From assembly GCA_963768975.1 (NCBI GenBank), contig CAVYKB010000009.1:62001-126000 (forward strand): DNA of 64,000 bases, read 5' to 3'. The position numbers and the translations under genes were made by a program. The notes under the pieces are model-generated. The model saw nothing but the letters and a program-made list of their open reading frames with translations. It made no database searches and was not told the DNA's origin. Below, piece by piece: positions 57,548 through 64,000 of this stretch (position 1 is its first letter; every line of letters begins with the position of its first letter). The DNA is from CADCTB01 sp963768975 (GTDB lineage Bacteria > Actinomycetota > Acidimicrobiia > Acidimicrobiales > AC-14).

Positions 57548-58089
57548 TGGGCCTCGAGGATCTCAACCACAACTTCCTCACCGGGCAGATCGAAGATCTC
57601 GTGCGCTGGGCCCGCCGCAACAGCGTGTGGCCGGCCACCTTCGGCTTGGCCTGCTGCGCCATCGAGATGATGGCCACCGGCGCCGCCCACTTCGACCTGG
57701 CCCGCTTCGGCATGGAGGTCTTCCGGGCCTCCCCCCGCCAGGCCGATCTGATGATCGTCGCCGGCCGGGTGTCGCAGAAGATGGCTCCCGTGCTTCGCCA
57801 GGTCTACGACCAGATGATGGAGCCCAAGTGGGTCATCTCCATGGGCGTGTGCGCGTCGAGCGGCGGCATGTTCAACAACTACGCCATCGTGCAGGGCGTC
57901 GACCAGATCGTTCCGGTCGACGTCTACAGCCCCGGCTGCCCCCCGGGCCCCGAGACGCTGATGCATTCCATCCTCACGCTCCACGAGCTGATCCGCACCG
58001 GCGAGATCATGAAGCGCCGGGGCGAGTCGGGCGCCGGCGCCGGCGTGCACGTCACCGAGCGCCGCGTGGCGGTGGCCACCCCACGCTGA
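57547..58089 (+). CDS. nuoB: NADH-quinone oxidoreductase subunit B
   Basis: A 180-residue iron-sulfur subunit holding cluster N2, the last electron carrier before quinone. The ligands are visible: GLACCAIEMM (two adjacent Cys), GVCASSGGMFNNY and YSPGCPPGPE. Residues at the start (RWARRNSVWPATFGLACCA) match NuoB. It overlaps nuoA by one base. A palindromic repeat and a convergent gene follow, so nuoC to nuoN must lie elsewhere. Confidence 0.95.
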   Translation: MGLEDLNHNFLTGQIEDLVRWARRNSVWPATFGLACCAIEMMATGAAHFDLARFGMEVFRASPRQADLMIVAGRVSQKMAPVLRQVYDQMMEPKWVISMGVCASSGGMFNNYAIVQGVDQIVPVDVYSPGCPPGPETLMHSILTLHELIRTGEIMKRRGESGAGAGVHVTERRVAVATPR

Positions 58090-58096
58090 CCCCCCT

Positions 58097-58145
58097 GTTC
58101 TGGTTGCACTTACCCGTCATATGCGCGGGCAGGTGCAACCAGAAC
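58097..58145. repeat. Intergenic palindrome, copy 3
   Basis: Perfect 13-bp arms GTTCTGGTTGCAC (58097-58109) and complement (58133-58145), with ACCCG and CGGGC as a further inner pair around CATATG. It follows nuoB by 7 bases. The stop codon and last residues of the convergent VWA gene lie inside it, so the repeat supplies the end of that gene. Confidence 0.8.
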
Positions 58146-59261
58146 GTCGTGGGCCGCGGCCCATTGGCCGATGTCACGGCGCTCGATGGCTGCGGCCATG
58201 AGCTCGGGGAACAGGTCGGGCGTGCAGGCGAAGGCGGGGATGCCCAGGGCGGCCAGAGCGCCGGCGTTGTCATGGTCATAGGCCGGGGCCCCGTCGTCGC
58301 TCAGGGCCAGCAGGGCGATGACCTGCACGCCGGCGGCCACCAGGCCAGCGGCGCGGGCCAGCATGTCGTCCCGTGAGCCGCCTTCCACCAGGTCGCTGAT
58401 GAGGACCAGCACCGTTTCGGTAGACCGGGTCAGGGTCGACTGGCAGTAGGCGAGCGCCTGGTTGATGTCGGTGCCGCCGCCGAGCTGGGTGGCGAAGAGC
58501 AGCTCGACCGGGTCGTGCAGGTGGTCGGTGAGGTCGACCACCTTGGTGTCGAACACCACCAGCTGGGTGCGCACCGCCCGGATGCTGGCCAGCACGGCGC
58601 CGAACACGCCGGCGAAGACCACCGAGGCGGCCATCGACCCGCTCTGGTCGACGCACAGCACGATGTCTCGCTGCACCGCCTGCTGCCGGCGCCCGTAGCC
58701 GACCAGCGTCTCGGGGATCACCGTGCGGTGGGCCGGCTGCCAGTGGCGGAGGTTGGCCCGCACCGTCTTGTCCCAGTCGATCTCGTTGTGGCGGGGCCGG
58801 CGGTTGCGGGCGGCCCGGTCGAGGGCGCCGCGCAGCGCCTGGCGGGTGCGCTGGGCCAGCCGGTGCTCCAGTTCCTCGACCACCCGGCGGACGACGAGGC
58901 GGGCGGTCTGGCGGGTCTCCTCCGGCAGCACGTCGTTGAGGGCCAGCAGGGTCGACACCAGGTGGACGTCGGGCTCGACCGCCTCCAGTACCTCCGGCTC
59001 GAGCAGCAGCCGCTTGAGGTTGAGCCGGTCGATGGCGTCGGTCTGCATGACCCGGACGACGCTGGACGGGAAGTACGTGCGGATGTCGCCCAGCCACCGG
59101 GCCACCCGAGGGGCCGACGACTCGAGGCCGCCGGCTCTCGGCCCGCCGTCGTAGAGGGCGGCCAGGGCGGCGTCCATGCCGGCGTCGGCGCCGGCCGGCG
59201 TGCCCAGGCCCTCGGCCTCGCCCCCCAGGACCAGCCGCCAGCGGCGCTCCCTGTCGTTCAC
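58110..59261 (-). CDS. VWA-domain protein of the MoxR-linked cluster
   Basis: A 383-residue protein. The C-terminal half is a von Willebrand A domain with an intact MIDAS: DQSGS (in IVLCVDQSGSMAASVVFAG), a Thr in GGGTDINQALAYC, and an Asp in LVLISDLVEGGSRDDM. The N-terminal half (EVLEAVEPDVHLVSTLLALN) is helical with a region rich in Arg. VWA proteins work with MoxR ATPases to remodel targets. The GTG at 59261 overlaps the DUF5682 gene (GTGA). Its last residues fall inside a palindromic repeat. Confidence 0.88.
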   Translation of the reverse strand: MNDRERRWRLVLGGEAEGLGTPAGADAGMDAALAALYDGGPRAGGLESSAPRVARWLGDIRTYFPSSVVRVMQTDAIDRLNLKRLLLEPEVLEAVEPDVHLVSTLLALNDVLPEETRQTARLVVRRVVEELEHRLAQRTRQALRGALDRAARNRRPRHNEIDWDKTVRANLRHWQPAHRTVIPETLVGYGRRQQAVQRDIVLCVDQSGSMAASVVFAGVFGAVLASIRAVRTQLVVFDTKVVDLTDHLHDPVELLFATQLGGGTDINQALAYCQSTLTRSTETVLVLISDLVEGGSRDDMLARAAGLVAAGVQVIALLALSDDGAPAYDHDNAGALAALGIPAFACTPDLFPELMAAAIERRDIGQWAAAHDVLVAPARAYDG

Positions 59262-61444
59262 AGGCCGAGGAGCCCAGTCAGGACCGGCACGACCAGCGCG
59301 GCCCGTTCGTGGTCGAGGTCATCGTCGAGCGGACTGCGCTCGGGGGAGCCGTCACCCAACTGCTTGACCCGCTGCGCCAGTTGCCGGCGCTCTGCGGCAC
59401 CGAAGGTGGCGAAAGTACGGCGGAGCAGCGGGAGGACGTCGGGGAACACGTCGACGTTCACGCCGGCCAGCCATCCGTCGACCAGCTCCAGCAGCGAACG
59501 GTCGTGGAGCAGGATCAGGCCGCTGCCGGACAGAAACCCCTCGACCCACGCCGCCGCCCGGCCGGGATCCTCGCCGGCGGACAGCGTGGCGGCCATCCGC
59601 CGGGCGACGTCATCGGTGTCGAGGGCGCCGGCGTCGAGCAGCAGGCGGGTACAGCGGCCGGCGAGCAGGCCGTGGAGGCCGGCGCGGTCGGCGAGCTGGC
59701 GTAGAGTCTCCTGCCAGCCCGCCGAGAGGTCGTGGTCGAGCAGAGCCAGCGACTCGTGCACGCCCAGGAGCCGGCGCAGCAGCTGCGTCGCCGCCTCGTC
59801 GTCGAGCGACGACGCCGCCACCGGCAGACCGATACAGATGCGCACCACGAGCCCGTCCACCACGGCCGCGATCGACGCCGCGTCGGTGCGGCGGACGTCG
59901 CCGTAGCGGAGGGCCCGGGCCAACGCCGGCAGGGCGTCCATGAGGTGGCCGGTGTCGGTGTCCACTGCTGCCCGGTCGGCCAGCACGCCCATGACGTGAG
60001 TGACGGCGTCGGGCAGGGCAGCCAGGAGGCAGCGCTCCAGCAGGCCGGTCACCTCCGCCACGCTGGCCGCCTTGCCGGCGTCGGCCGCGACGCGGGCGCC
60101 GGCGGCGTCGACCACGGTGGTGCCCCACATGCCCGCCTCGATGAGCGCGACGGCCAGCTCGGGTTGCCACTCGAGGAACCACACCTCGTGGAACGTGCCC
60201 ATCTTGCCGGCGACCTCGACCGGTTCGCCCCAGTCGACCTCGAGCAGCCCCAGCCGGTGCAGGAGGTGGCTCTTGGCGAGGTCGTGAGGCTTGCGCAGGT
60301 CGAGGTCGACCTCCCGTCCCTTGGCCTCCGGTCGGAGCCGGAGCCGGCGCTGCTCCTTGGCCAAGTCCCGGGCCAGGGGCACCATCGGCGTCTCGGCCGG
60401 CACCCGGCCCAGCTCCCGGCCGACGATCAACCGCTCGGCGACCAGGGCCATCGGCGCATCGGACCCGCCGCACAGGGCGGCCCGGGTGGCGTCGTTCAGC
60501 TCGTCGAGGCCGGCGAGGGGCCGGCCCCGCAGGGTGGCCAGTGCCTCCGAGAGGCGAACGGCGTCGATCAACGATGCCGACGACGCCGGCAGGTCCTCGT
60601 CGCGCAGCAGACGGGCGACCTTCACGAACCACCGCGGGACCACCTGGTCGGGCACCCCGAACAGGTGGGCGTACCAGCCCGGCGAGGTGATGCCGGCGCC
60701 GTACCCGCTCGCCGCCGCCAGCCGGCCCGACGTCCAGGGAATCCACGTGGCCGAGACCTTCACCTTGGGCAGGCCCTTGAGGGTGATGGCGTCGGCGGCC
60801 ATCGACGCCGGCGCCGCCAGCGCTGGCACGTGCCACGCCCCGCACACCACGGCGACACGCTCGAACCCCTCTTTCACCGCCACCCGGATCTGCTGGCGCA
60901 TCGTCGCCTCCCGCTGCGCCTCCCGTCCGGTCGCCGCCGGCTCGTCGTCCCGCAGGGCGGTCATGGCTTCGGCGACGGCTTCAAAGGCCGGCGTGTCGCG
61001 GTGTTCGACCATGTCTTCCCACCACCGTTCGACATCGCCGTACCCCGCAGCCCGGGCAAGTTCGGCCAGGGGATCCCTCGTCCGAGGCCGCTCCGGCTCC
61101 TCGTCCGGCGGGCTCTCCCGCCGGCGGGGAGCCAGCCAGATGGCCGCCGGCAGGTCGATGAACCGCACCGGCACGCCGTGGCGCAGCCCGTGCTGGACGG
61201 CCCGCCACTCCGGGGAGAAGACGGCGAACGGCCAGAAGAACGCCCGGCGGGGCTTGTCGACCACGTGCACGAGCAGGGCGACGGGCGGGCGCATGTCCTC
61301 CGCCCCGGCCAGGCCCAGCAGGGCGTCGCCTTCGGGCGGCCCCTCGATCAGCACGGTGTCCGGCCGCCACACCGCCAGCTCGGTCTCCAGGCTGCGGGCC
61401 GAACCCGGGCCGTGGTGGCGGATGCCGAAGTAGCGGACGCTCAA
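59258..61444 (-). CDS. DUF5682 family protein, TIKI/TraB-like motifs
   Basis: A 728-residue protein. The first 210 residues carry motifs like those of TIKI/TraB/ChaN hydrolases: GIRH at 7-10 (SVRYFGIRHHGPGSARSLET), Glu34 in VLIEGPPEGD, REATMRQQI at about 179-186, and GAWH at 202-205 (VAVVCGAWHVPAL). TIKI enzymes use two GxxH motifs and Glu to bind metal, so a hydrolase is possible. The rest is long and helical, without known motifs. It starts at TTG 61444 in the stop of the MoxR gene. It belongs to a conserved-looking five-gene chain. Confidence 0.78.
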   Translation of the reverse strand: MSVRYFGIRHHGPGSARSLETELAVWRPDTVLIEGPPEGDALLGLAGAEDMRPPVALLVHVVDKPRRAFFWPFAVFSPEWRAVQHGLRHGVPVRFIDLPAAIWLAPRRRESPPDEEPERPRTRDPLAELARAAGYGDVERWWEDMVEHRDTPAFEAVAEAMTALRDDEPAATGREAQREATMRQQIRVAVKEGFERVAVVCGAWHVPALAAPASMAADAITLKGLPKVKVSATWIPWTSGRLAAASGYGAGITSPGWYAHLFGVPDQVVPRWFVKVARLLRDEDLPASSASLIDAVRLSEALATLRGRPLAGLDELNDATRAALCGGSDAPMALVAERLIVGRELGRVPAETPMVPLARDLAKEQRRLRLRPEAKGREVDLDLRKPHDLAKSHLLHRLGLLEVDWGEPVEVAGKMGTFHEVWFLEWQPELAVALIEAGMWGTTVVDAAGARVAADAGKAASVAEVTGLLERCLLAALPDAVTHVMGVLADRAAVDTDTGHLMDALPALARALRYGDVRRTDAASIAAVVDGLVVRICIGLPVAASSLDDEAATQLLRRLLGVHESLALLDHDLSAGWQETLRQLADRAGLHGLLAGRCTRLLLDAGALDTDDVARRMAATLSAGEDPGRAAAWVEGFLSGSGLILLHDRSLLELVDGWLAGVNVDVFPDVLPLLRRTFATFGAAERRQLAQRVKQLGDGSPERSPLDDDLDHERAALVVPVLTGLLGL

Positions 61445-62505
61445 CTCAGCTCGCGGCAGGAGCGGTAGAGGTCGGCCCAGCCCTCCCGCTCCTTGACCAC
61501 CGTCTCGAGGTACTCCTGCCACACGACCCGGTCCTGCACCGGATCCTTGACCACGGCGCCGACCAGGCCGGCGGCCACGTCGGCCGCGCCGAGGCGGCCG
61601 TCGCCGAAGTGGGCGGCCAGCGCCAGCCCGCTGGTAAGCACCGAGATGGCTTCCGCGGTGCTCAGCGTCGAAGTCGGCGACTTCAGCTTCGTCCGCCCGT
61701 CGGCCGTCATCCCCGACCGCAGCTCGCGGAAGATGGTGACGACCCGGCGGATCTCGTCGAGGGCGGCCACCTCGGCCGGGATCTCCAGGGCCCGGCCCAG
61801 GGCCTCCACCCGCTGGCGGACGATCTCCACCTCGTCGTCGGCGTCGGCGGGGAGGGGCAGTACGACGGTGTTGAACCGGCGCTTGAGGGCCGACGACAGC
61901 TCGTTGACCCCCCGGTCCCGGTCGTTGGCTGTGGCGATGACGTTGAAGCCCTTGGTCGCCTGGACCTCGCTGTCGAGCTCGGGGATCGGGAGGGTCTTCT
62001 CCGACAGGACGGTGATGAGGGCGTCCTGCACGTCGGATGGGATGCGGGTCAGCTCCTCCACCCGGGCCAGCCGGCCCTCGCGCATGGCCCGCATGACCGG
62101 GCTGGGCACGAGGGCGGCCATCGACGGGCCGTCGGACAGCAGCCGGGCGTAGTTCCAGCCGTAGCGGATGGCCTCCTCCGGGGTGCCAGACGTGCCCTGG
62201 ACGAGCAGGGTGGAGTCGCCCGAGATCGCAGCGGCCAGGTGCTCGCTGACCCACGTCTTCGCCGTGCCGGGGACGCCCAGCAGCAGCAGTGCCCGGTCGG
62301 TGGCAAGCGTGGCGACGGCCACCTCGATCAGCCGGCGGGGGCCGATGTACTTGGGCGCGATTCCCTCGCCGCCGAGGAGGTAGGTGCAGACCGCCCACGG
62401 CGACAGGCGCCAGCTGGGCGGCCGGGCGTGGGTGTCGGCCTCGGCGAGGGCGGCCAGTTCGCCGGCGTAGGTCTCCTCGGCGTGGGGCCGCAGCAGGTCA
62501 CTCAA
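61441..62505 (-). CDS. MoxR-type AAA+ ATPase
   Basis: A 354-residue AAA+ ATPase. Walker A is LLLGVPGTAKTW. The usual Walker B region is RVEELTRIPSDVQDALITVL, where the normal hhhhDE is altered to VEE. Sensor 1 is VIATANDRDRGVNELSSALK and the Arg finger region KRRFNTVVLPLP. MoxR proteins act as chaperones that load metals or remodel partners together with VWA proteins. The TTG at 62505 has GAGGAG upstream and overlaps the DUF5691 stop. It probably functions with the neighbouring VWA, DUF5682 and DUF5691 proteins. Confidence 0.88.
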   Translation of the reverse strand: MSDLLRPHAEETYAGELAALAEADTHARPPSWRLSPWAVCTYLLGGEGIAPKYIGPRRLIEVAVATLATDRALLLLGVPGTAKTWVSEHLAAAISGDSTLLVQGTSGTPEEAIRYGWNYARLLSDGPSMAALVPSPVMRAMREGRLARVEELTRIPSDVQDALITVLSEKTLPIPELDSEVQATKGFNVIATANDRDRGVNELSSALKRRFNTVVLPLPADADDEVEIVRQRVEALGRALEIPAEVAALDEIRRVVTIFRELRSGMTADGRTKLKSPTSTLSTAEAISVLTSGLALAAHFGDGRLGAADVAAGLVGAVVKDPVQDRVVWQEYLETVVKEREGWADLYRSCRELS

Positions 62506-63902
62506 AGTGGAAGCTCCTCGTGCATCTCGGCTCGGAAGGTGAGCAGATCCATGAACCAGCCCACCACGTCGGACCACCGGCCGGCGTGCTCGGCCAGGGC
62601 CACCGTCGCTGCCGGCGCCACCGCCGGGTCGAGGCGCGCGGCCAGGCCGGCGAGGCGGGCGTCGGGCCGGGCCGGTCGTTTGACCAGCTCGCCCAGCGCG
62701 TCGACGACCGTGCGGCTGAGCGCCGGCCCCCACGGGTCCGGGCAGGCGTCGAGCAGGTCGAGCGCAGCCGGCGCCAGGCCGCCGGCGCCGACCCGGGCCG
62801 TGGCATGCGCCACCGCCCGCTCGTGGGGGACCACCGCCAGCAGCGCCGGCTCCTCGACGCCGGCGTCGAGCAGGGCGCCGGCCCACTCCCCGTCGCCCTG
62901 GAGGGCGGCCGCCGCCGCCCACGCCTGGCGGAGGGCAGTGTCGGCCTTCTCGACCGTCTGGGCCGCCGCCGGCCACGTCGCCAACGGAGTGGCGGCGACC
63001 AGCTGATGGAACCACCAGGCCCGCTGGCCCACCCCCGCCGGCGGCTTGGCGACGATGCCGTCGCGCACCATGCCGGCGTCGACGTGTTCGGGCAGCCGGC
63101 CCTCTTGGACCAGCGGACGGGACCGCTCGGCCATGCGGGCGGCCAGTCGTGAATGGGGGAGCCGCGCCAGGAGGCCGGCGGCGGCCTGGCGCACCTCCTT
63201 GCGCCGGTCGTCGAGCGCCGCTTCCAGGAACGGCTCGTCGTCCACCGACAGGCCCGAGCCGAGGAGGGCGACGAAGGCGGCCCGGTCGACGGGAGTCTCC
63301 GTGGCCCAGGTCGACGCCAGCAGCTCGCGGGCCGGCGCCGGCTCCGTCGCTCGCAGCCGGGACAGGAGGAGCCGGCGCGCTTCCCGAGAGCCGGTGGCCC
63401 AGGTCGCAGCGACGACCTCGTCGCCGGCCGCCCACGCCCACGCCGGGTTGAGGCCCGCCAGCCATCGCCCCCGTTCGCCGGCCACGTCGATGGTCAGGGC
63501 CCGCACCCGGTGGTCCACGGTGGCGGCGTGCAGCAGCGCCGGCAGCCGGTCCGGCGGTACCAGCAGGCCGGCGCCGGCCACTCGCCCGAGCCACTCGCCC
63601 AGCACCGGGCGGTAGCCGCCCCTCAGGATGGCGTCGAGGCGCTCGGCGGCGGCGGGCGAAACGTACCCCCTGGTCTCCGGAGGGCTGGGCGCCGGCGCCG
63701 GCCGCTCGTCGACCGCCAGCCGCACGCCGGCCTCGCGGTACAGCCCGAGCGCGGCGCCGGCCTGGAGGACGGCGGCCTCGGGATCACTGCGGTCGATGCG
63801 CCTCAGCAGCTCCTCCACGCCCGGCAGGGCCTCCTCCGGGATCGCCGGCGGGCGCCGGGCCGTGCCCACGAGCGCACTGGCCACCAGGTCGTCCCACGTC
63901 AC
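62502..63902 (-). CDS. DUF5691 family protein
   Basis: A 466-residue helical protein, rich in Ala, Leu, Arg and Glu. The start MTWDDLVASALVGTARRPP and phrases such as ALDDRRKEVRQAAAGLLARL suggest alpha-solenoid or HEAT-like repeats, a binding scaffold. The family is known in actinobacterial gene clusters with SWIM, MoxR, DUF5682 and VWA proteins. The function is unknown. The GTG at 63902 overlaps the SWIM gene stop; its own stop overlaps the MoxR start. Confidence 0.78.
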   Translation of the reverse strand: MTWDDLVASALVGTARRPPAIPEEALPGVEELLRRIDRSDPEAAVLQAGAALGLYREAGVRLAVDERPAPAPSPPETRGYVSPAAAERLDAILRGGYRPVLGEWLGRVAGAGLLVPPDRLPALLHAATVDHRVRALTIDVAGERGRWLAGLNPAWAWAAGDEVVAATWATGSREARRLLLSRLRATEPAPARELLASTWATETPVDRAAFVALLGSGLSVDDEPFLEAALDDRRKEVRQAAAGLLARLPHSRLAARMAERSRPLVQEGRLPEHVDAGMVRDGIVAKPPAGVGQRAWWFHQLVAATPLATWPAAAQTVEKADTALRQAWAAAAALQGDGEWAGALLDAGVEEPALLAVVPHERAVAHATARVGAGGLAPAALDLLDACPDPWGPALSRTVVDALGELVKRPARPDARLAGLAARLDPAVAPAATVALAEHAGRWSDVVGWFMDLLTFRAEMHEELPL

Positions 63903-64000
63903 GGCATCACCGTGAGCCGGCGGTCGGCCCAGACCGAGAGGGGCCGCAGGGCGCCGTCCCGCCACTCGCCCGCCAGGCCGACCGGGTGCCCGCCGGAGAC
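63899..64000 (-). CDS. C-terminus of a probable SWIM zinc-finger protein
   Basis: Only the last 33 residues are in the window (VSGGHPVGLAGEWRDGALRP, then LSVWADRRLTVMP and a stop). The SWIM motif itself is outside. I name it from context: DUF5691-MoxR-DUF5682-VWA chains are usually headed by a SWIM protein. The stop overlaps the DUF5691 GTG by 4 nt. Confidence 0.45.
   Translation of the reverse strand, partial: VSGGHPVGLAGEWRDGALRPLSVWADRRLTVMP

Overview
The window is about 64 kb of very GC-rich DNA, densely packed with genes and rich in GTG and TTG starts and in 1- or 4-nt start/stop overlaps. It looks like the chromosome of a mycothiol-using, aerobic actinobacterium. Support comes from mshA, an S-(hydroxymethyl)mycothiol dehydrogenase, an RsiG-type anti-sigma factor, a BldC-like regulator, and Ni superoxide dismutase with its protease. 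The class Acidimicrobiia is my best guess, by inference only. There is no phage, integrase, transposase or CRISPR array. One tRNA gene (Lys-TTT) is present.

Layout. 1-6.5 kb: the end of a CtaG-like protein, two secreted surface proteins, an M50 protease, and a copper pair (CopB-type ATPase diverging from csoR across a CsoR-type operator). 6.5-12 kb: a frameshifted small gene, an ABC exporter, serS, sdhC and sdhD without sdhA/B, and a secreted zincin. 12-20.7 kb: an LVIVD-repeat protein, topoisomerase IB, stress-type small proteins, a Rieske/DUF2231 membrane protein, a phosphoribosyltransferase, mycothiol-dependent formaldehyde dehydrogenase, and an acyl-ACP desaturase behind an 18-bp palindromic operator. 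20.7-28 kb: two frameshifted secreted proteins (NHL and DM13), a histone-H1-like zinc-ribbon protein, a haloperoxidase-like lipoprotein, MOSC, a methyltransferase and a degenerate trypsin-like protein. 28-34.4 kb: a DksA-like protein, an ABC1 kinase, hydrolase and MaoC genes, a MoaD-membrane fusion, sodN/sodX and rsiG. 34.5-40.1 kb: mshA, a structured leader before an M23 peptidase, proC, a bldC-like gene, SAM hydroxide adenosyltransferase, and a small CAP/receiver/microprotein operon. 40.2-48 kb: the rex-led tetrapyrrole cluster (precorrin-2 dehydrogenase, hemA, hemC, cobA-hemD, hemB, hemL). 48-51.5 kb: an HDAC-like protein, a zincin, a geranylgeranyl-reductase-type flavoprotein and a cytochrome c. 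51.7-58.1 kb: a respiratory cluster with ferredoxin, b6-type cytochrome b, subunit IV, Rieske, dihaem cytochrome c, and nuoA and nuoB only. 58.1-64 kb: a five-gene chain on the minus strand: SWIM (partial), DUF5691, MoxR ATPase, DUF5682 and VWA.

How it works together. The haem/siroheme genes sit behind the redox sensor Rex and close to haem-rich respiratory genes, so cofactor supply and electron transport are probably co-ordinated. Ni-SOD, CopB/CsoR and mycothiol enzymes form an oxidative- and metal-stress set. The most promising candidates for something under-described are the SWIM-DUF5691-MoxR-DUF5682-VWA chain, the MoaD-membrane fusion, the split b6-type complex whose subunits share an N-terminal motif, the structured leader before the M23 peptidase, and a family of intergenic palindromes present three times. 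All five frameshifts I can place are in the -1 direction, so they may be assembly errors rather than true decay.
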